DNA of 64,000 bases from Owenia fusiformis (Eukaryota > Annelida > Polychaeta > Sabellida > Oweniidae): assembly GCA_903813345.2 (NCBI GenBank), contig CAIIXF020000001.1, positions 40,271,366-40,335,365 of the forward strand. Direction: 5' to 3'. Shown in pieces: positions 58,124 through 64,000 of the stretch (position 1 is the first letter of the stretch; each line of letters begins with the position of its first letter). A program made the translations under genes and the position numbers. Below the pieces are notes generated by a model that did no database searches, was not told the DNA's origin, and worked only from the letters and a program-made list of their open reading frames with translations.

Positions 58124-58825
58124 CTACTATCACACCAAACTAGTTCTCACTACGTTCTCGAAAACGGGCTTCAACTGTGTACGAACGGACTGGACGTACT
58201 TAGAACCGTTTGGAGTCTATTTACAAACTTCATCGAACGTACTCGAACGGGTAGGTCCTCTAGAACTTAGAACATGCTCAAAATGTTCTCTTGGTCGTCA
58301 CGTTCTACAATTAGAACGAGTGACAACCTACTAACGACGAGCTGGACGTACTACGAACGGAACCGTCGTACTTCAATCCTACTAGAGACGTTTTTAGAAC
58401 GAGATGAACTGTCTGAGGACGTATTGAGAACGAGGTAGAACTAATTGCAAGCGTGTTAAAACTGATTGCAAACGTATTTATCAACGAGTTAGCAAAAATA
58501 TAGCTATCACACCAAGCAAGTTGCCACTGCATTCTTCAAAACTCGTTTCATACAGTTCGTAAACAGACCGTAGAACGTTGTAGCTACGTTCATTCAGTTC
58601 GCACACAGTTTAAAACCGATTCGGCAACGTTTTGACGATCACCAGAAAATTTTGAGCATGCTCTAAGTGCTGTAGGACCTACTCGTTCTAGTAGTTTCAT
58701 GACGTTTGTAAACAGATCCCAAACGGTTCTTAGTGGGTTCTTAGTACGTCAAATCCGTTCGTGCACAGTTTAAGCCCGTTTTCGAGAACGTAGTGAGAAC
58801 TAGTTTGGTGTGATAGTAGGGTTAG
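58124..58825. mobile_element. Long-TIR MITE, ends AACCCTACTATCACACCAAA
   Basis: The left terminus and its inverse are identical over more than 45 bases (through GTTCTCGAAAACGGGCTT). Similarity then continues for about 190 bp in all. The interior contains a piece of a second copy (CTATCACACCAAGCAAGTTG at 58502). It belongs to the same family as the elements at 54498-55496. Non-coding. Confidence 0.7.
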
Positions 58826-59880
58826 AAAAGCTCGGAGTAAAGCGAGTAAAGCGGGATATTCGGCAAGAGCGCCAAACATTTTTAAAGCTACTTTCACACC
58901 AACGGCGAATGCCACGCTTTAAATCGGCGAGCAAAGCGCTGTCATTTTTGTTTACTTTTCCAAAAATATCACGATCTCCTAAGTAATGTTACGCTCTGAT
59001 ACGCTCTGATACGCTCTGATTTCCCGACTTGTTACGGATCCTCACGCTATGATCCCGCTTCGACCAGGCTTTGTTACGCTTAAAATCACGCTTTGATAAT
59101 ACGATTGCCAAGCTCTTTGTGCATTTTCGAGATCGCCTTTATCATGACGCTTTTGATCAAATGGCTGTATAAAGATGCAGTAGATCCATAAAACCATTGA
59201 ATCTTTGACTCGAGAAGACAATGGCAGAACAACAAGATCCAGAATTTCCAGATGGACCAGATCATGACCAATCTGAAGAAGAAATGATGTTTGTCGCACG
59301 GCGTGAAAGAGCGTGAGAAAGCGTGAGGAAGCTTGTCAAGCGTAACAAAGCTTAACAAAGCGTATCAATCCTTGATTAAAGCGTCTCAATTCGTTTAAAA
59401 GCTTGAGAATCCTTCATGAAAGCGTAACAAAGAGTGTCAGATATTGATGAAAGCGTCTGACCTCGTGTCAGATCTTCATGCCAGATCGTAGCAAAGTTTG
59501 AGACATCTAAACGAAGCGTGTCAAGTGGTAACAGACCGTGACGAGACTGGGGTCCCCGCTTTGAACCAAGCTCTGTTAAGCTTTCCTACGCTTTGAGTCA
59601 AGCTTTGCTGAGCTTTATTACGGTTTGTTAAGCTTTGATACGCTCTCGGCGCTTTAATCATTTCGTAACGGAGCGCCCAAAATTTTTAAACAGTTTAAAA
59701 AATTTTGGCGCTCTTGCCGAACATCACGCTTTACTTCGAGCTTTTCTACGACCTATTACGACCCCGACGCTTTAATCAAGCTTTGTTACGCTTTGGTGCC
59801 GCTTTATAAGTCCCTTTAAAGCGCCATGCTTTGCTCGCCGATTTAAAGCGTGGCATTCGCCGTTGGTGTGAACGTAGCTT
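58826..59880. mobile_element. Nested foldback element with degenerate AAGCGT/ACGCTT interior
   Basis: Two inverted pairs are visible. AAAAGCTCGGAGTAAAGCGA...GGCAAGAGCGCC (58826-58869) is mirrored at about 59702-59746. CACACCAACGGCGAATGCCA...GGCGAGCAAAGCGC is mirrored at 59819-59875. The interior is a degenerate short-period repeat of AAGCGTNACAAAG-like words, with ACGCTCTGAT three times in tandem at about 58991-59020. No protein. Confidence 0.65.
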
Positions 59881-60266
59881 ATTAGAATAGCAAATTATCT
59901 TCAACGTGCCTGGTTTCTAACTGCTCTTTGTTCGTCGCATGTCAATGGATTCAGGTATGTACGTGAGAAGTTGTACCAAATAGATTTTCATACACATGCA
60001 AAAGTTTCCGAAGCTGGCTCTACATGTATACTGCTATATCACGTTTTAAGACAATATATTACTTCCTTATGCAAATGTATACTTTCTTCGAGAATACTGA
60101 ATGTGGAATATCATATAAATTGTAGCACACCTTGCAACAATGTCATTATGAGGGTTATTTCTAATGAAAGAAGTTTATCATGCGTTGAAATTAAGTTAGT
60201 AGTCTATACAAAAAGTGAATACTTTGTATTTGTCCCTACAAGGCAAAGGCAAACCTTTTCAGTTAT

Positions 60267-60925
60267 ACCCCAGTCACATTTGTCGTACGAAGACCGTGCG
60301 TCGACCGCAGATCAATTAAATCAGTGTATTTCTGCGGCGAGCGTAGGAAAACTACGCTCGCCTTGCGGCCTCCGTACGGCGTATCCAGTTTTTTACAGGC
60401 CGCAGGGTCGCCATAGAAATTATAACTCGGAGTTATAATATTTGTTCATTTCTGAGGTCCCCGTAGAAATCAATTGGCTCAACAAGATTGAATCATTATT
60501 TGTCAATGTTTTACGATCACTTTTCATTTGATATTACATCCTAGCACTATAAATAACATTTATAAATTGTCCCGATTTAAATAAAATGAAAAAAAAAATT
60601 TATCAACAGAAATTTAAAATTCACCGTGCAGCTGCCGTGGGAAATGTGACTGTAAAAGTATGAGAGCGCAGAAATTCCACGGCGAGCGTAGAAATGTTAC
60701 TGGCCGCAGAAATGATAGACCGCAAGGTCGCCGTAGGAAATGTGACTGGGGTGTTAGGTTAGGTACTAGTTTCTACGGCTAGCGGCCTGCGGCCTGTAAA
60801 AAACTGGATACGCCGTACGGAGGCCGCAAGGCGAGCATAGTTTCCCTACGCTCTCCGCAGAAATACACCGATTTAATTGATCTGCGGTCGACGCACGGCC
60901 TCCGTACGACAAATGTGACTGGGGT
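60267..60925. mobile_element. Long-TIR MITE, ends ACCCCAGTCACATTTGTCGT
   Basis: Arms of about 150 bp are mirrored (CCGCAGATCAATTAAATC; CTTGCGGCCTCCGTACGGCG; CAGTTTTTTACAGGCCGCAG). A third, internal copy of the end motif, AAATGTGACTGGGGTGTTA, is at about 60738, suggesting insertion of one copy in another. GC-rich in an AT-rich setting. Confidence 0.7.
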
Positions 60926-61447
60926 GTTAGGTATAGTAGAGTGAATAAGGGAGGTTGAAAGAATTTTATGGTTCCACATCTGGAATATCAGAACTGGTGA
61001 GAATGGTGATTCGGTGATTATTTCTCATAAAGGGTAAAGAGTGGAAATCTGGAAATCTTATTTTTCTGCTTGGAAATTTGAGTGTACGCATGTTCGTACT
61101 TTGCGTACATGTAGCTACGTCACTGGGTTTTCAGCAGGGGCTAAATGCGGTGATAGTATGCACAATCTAGTCAATCTATGCCACGTAAAGAATTTAATGA
61201 AACAAATTGACATTATAAATTGTATTTTTATGACGATAGAATACAGTTATAACTAATAATCTATAATTGTAAATATCAAGTGTCGCATAAGCTGACGTCA
61301 GTTGGAGGATAGTGGTAACATACTGGTACTTCTATGAAGGTATTTTATGAGTGTAGAACAATACAACTGTGATTACTCGCTAAACTTCTTGTAAACCTTG
61401 TAGTAGTTGATTGGCAATTTCTTGTTAAAGTTATTTTGACTACTATA

Positions 61448-62547
61448 CAGGGCGTTCAATCAGGACTGATAAAAATGCTGTAACTTTTTTAATTTTTATA
61501 TATTTCTGACTAACTTTTCTAGTGTACATTGTTGAGTATTGTACTGATGTACTGTGAGAGTAACAAGACTGTACTCTCACAGGAAGGTGGTACTGGGTGG
61601 AGCCTAAGGTGGTTCGTCGTGGGTCAGGTCTGCACGAAATTTTTGTCTAAATAACCGACTTAAAATGTGAATATTTTCATACATAATTTTATTTTTAAAT
61701 CCATTTTGACAGTTGGCAAATAAACACTGGTACTAAGATACCTTGGTAACACCTATTGATGACATCAAAGAGCAAATTGTAAGGTGGAAATGACATCATG
61801 GAGCAATTCATAAGAATACATTTATATATTACGGGGAGCCCATGATATCACTGAGCAATTTAAGATCAGATGACTTCATGGAGAAATTTCATCACACGGA
61901 CTCGGCAGAAATTATCATGAACAACATGACTACTGAACAAAATATCAATAATATTCAGCATCAGATTAGAAGCAGCACCAAGACGGTATACTCCTAGGGA
62001 ATATCAAAATACGATACAATAAAGGACATTCATGAAGCTTATGGAAAGGAAACAACAACTACCGCTGGCAAATATCGTTGGTACCAATATTTCAAAGAGG
62101 GAGAAAGTCAGATAAAGATGAATCCAGACAGGGGTGACCAAAGACTGTGACTTCCCCTAGTCAGATTACTACAATAAAAGAAATATTGGCTGAATTCCTA
62201 TCGGAAAAATTGCAGTCATGACTGATTCAAGTGTTGTTCGCACACACCATGTAACTCATAATGATTTAGAGATGACATTGATGTGTGACAAGTTGGTGCA
62301 CAAGCAATTGACTGTGACTGCGGAGCAATATTCACATTTTAAGTTGGTCATTTTGAGACTTTTTTGGTGCAGACCTGATCCACCACTAACCACCTTTGGC
62401 TCAACCCAGCACCACATTCCTGTTAAAGCAGTCCTGTAACTTTTACAGTACATCAGTTTAATACTCAACAATGCACACTAGAAAAATAAGTAAGATGTAT
62501 GAAAAAATAAAAAAAGTTATATTTATCAGTACTTTTTGAACGCCCTG
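61448..62547 (+). pseudogene. Mariner-like element with about 240-bp inverted repeats and decayed transposase
   Basis: TA-CAGGGCGTTCAA at the left and its inverse before TA at 62548 define a 1.1 kb element with TA target duplication. The TIRs remain alignable for about 240 bp. Broken plus-strand frames between about 62030 and 62340 read HEAYGKETTTAGKYRWYQYF-KEG and later HNDLEMTLMCDKLVHKQLT. These match the N-terminal DNA-binding half of mariner transposases (EAYG...V..W..RFK.G; H..L.M.K....WVP..LT). Stops and frameshifts make it inactive, and the catalytic half is absent. Confidence 0.75.
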
Positions 62548-62549
62548 TA

Positions 62550-64000
62550 CTTGCTACTTCTAGCAATTTCTTGTTTACAAACGTTCTAATACTACTAGCT
62601 ACTTCTGTTTCTTGCAAACGTTGTTTTGATCAATGACAACTTCTAAACGTTATTTTGACGTGCACAGTTTCCGTTGAACGTAGTTTTGTCTACTCGCTAC
62701 ATGTGTTGCTTATAAACGTTGTTATAACTATTAACAATATTCTTGTAAAGGCTGTAAATGTTGCTTCGACAACTAGAAAGATCGTGTACTAATGACAACT
62801 ATTTGTAAATGCAGTTTCAGCGCCATTTTACTTTTGAAGAAGTTATACTAGTATATCTTTTGCTATAAATCTATATTTTGCAATAAAATGAGAAAAACAA
62901 GATCTGAGAGTCCGGCATTTCGAAAAATGTGTTGACTGTTGAGGTGGGGTCATAAGTTATCCATTGTGCGCAGAGTCTAGTCATAAACTACGAAGACGAA
63001 ACTCTCTTTTAAGAAGCGAAGTCGAACGAATGCAAAGGGTAATTAAAGTCATAAAGAAAAATACACGGCAGTTTTGTCATCTAAGAACTATCATTGTCAA
63101 GATCACTATCTGACCTTCATACTGGGATAATGTCAGCTCATTTAAGAGGATATCGAAGGTTTCTCATTTTGAAGCAGAGAACTCAAACGTGATAATTTAG
63201 AATCCAGTTTTAGGATTGTGAACTGACCTGGATGACATCATCAAAAAGTGTGTAGAAAACACCCTACTGTTTCACATTGAGAGGTCAACGTCTCATTCTG
63301 AATAGAAATCCAAGACTTAAAAATGGAAAATCAAAATTAAACTAGAGAAATCAGAACATCTTTCCTCTGTTAAAATCGCAGTTCAGTGAAGGTCTTGCAC
63401 AATGCAGATTATTAACATTTTTATGTGTTTTCTATGGCTTTGATTTGTTAACATTATTTTCACTAATGCTAATGGCAACAACACTACTTTTGCACATCCG
63501 ATCGAACAAAACTTGCTTGACCAAATCACTCAAAGCCAAGTAGTAGCAGATTTTCTATAACAGTAGTAACATGACAATTTTTGACAATTTAAAAAAAAAT
63601 ATTGAGACTTTTGAAATCTTTGCATCAATGCATTATACTATAAAATTTGAACCAAATTGGACAACCCGAGTCATCGTCCGAACACACTAATAGATGGATG
63701 AACGGACGGGCGAACGTCTTCTCTATATCCGTACTAGAACTTCGCTGGGACATGAAATAACACTATTTAAAAAAAGCTACAATTTTGCAAATTTTAAGTT
63801 AACTCCTCGAGTGCGTCAAAATACATTAAAATGCGTCAAAGTCCAATCAAAGTGAATGTAATGACATTGAGAACTTCAAGGTATCGTGACATTAAGAAAC
63901 ACTGTTCATGACATTTGGCGTAATAAATGTATAAATTGACAATAATTAGCCTGGGCTTATTACCTATAGGTGTTTAATTAAAGATTGTGAAGAACATTAT
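62550..64000. other. No gene; degenerate AAACGTTGTTTTGAC tandem tract
   Basis: At about 62570-62800 loose copies of TTCTTGCAAACGTTGTTTTG plus ACTACTAGCTAC recur. The same words flank the left side of the mariner element (about 61385-61440), so that element inserted into this tract. The remainder is featureless AT-rich DNA. Confidence 0.45.

Noticed and set aside
59971-60438. 155-residue plus-strand frame
   Set aside because: The second half is the left arm of the ACCCCAGTCACATTT element and the first half has no family signature.

Overview
The window is genomic DNA from a multicellular animal, most likely a marine invertebrate bilaterian. Genes are split by GT-AG introns and sit far apart in AT-rich DNA full of non-autonomous transposons, foldback elements and tandem repeats. 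Runs of (CGTCC)n-type sequence and many long-TIR MITEs resemble lophotrochozoan or other marine invertebrate genomes, but the sequence does not fix the phylum. There are no operons, prophage or CRISPR.

Four protein genes can be supported. (1) The last two exons of the SUMO E3 ligase NSMCE2/MMS21 lie at 589-4734 (+). Their intron holds a satellite array interrupted by a 1.25 kb foldback element. (2) An intronless clan-2 cytochrome P450 lies at 8383-9864 (-), with an intact haem loop but without the usual acid/threonine pair of the I helix. (3) A 14-exon gene at 27242-41492 (+) encodes a transmembrane immunoglobulin cell-adhesion protein of the L1CAM/neuroglian family. (4) Seven exons of a class A (peptide-type) GPCR lie at 47782-53098 (-); the first coding exon was not found.

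The L1-type gene is the centrepiece. Its cytoplasmic tail is clearly L1/neuroglian-like, with a juxtamembrane block, a GFHDY block, an FNEDGSFIGLY ankyrin-type motif and a C-terminal TTV. Its ectodomain is only five Ig domains (matching L1 Ig1-4 and Ig6) joined directly to the membrane segment. There is no room for fibronectin III domains. It keeps an L1-family mini-exon just after the signal peptide. The intron where Ig5 would be expected carries a 4.5 kb imperfect palindrome whose arms contain RFX X-box-like palindromes. It also carries a 21-bp minisatellite that mimics 3' splice sites and runs into the next exon, plus a duplicated fragment of that exon.

Region by region: 1-4734 NSMCE2 3' part; 4.7-8.3 kb tandem and inverted repeats; 8.4-9.9 kb P450; 10-20 kb MITEs, tRNA-like relics and a hAT-type MITE with its target duplication; 20-27 kb mostly featureless DNA upstream of, or in a first intron of, the L1-like gene; 27.2-41.5 kb the L1-like gene, followed by a probable long 3' UTR; 46.6-47.3 kb a mariner relic; 47.8-53.1 kb the GPCR; 54-64 kb long-TIR elements, a tRNA-derived SINE and a second mariner relic. 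The four genes have no obvious shared pathway. The GPCR and the L1-like adhesion protein are both the sort of gene used in nervous systems, but that is only an inference from family.
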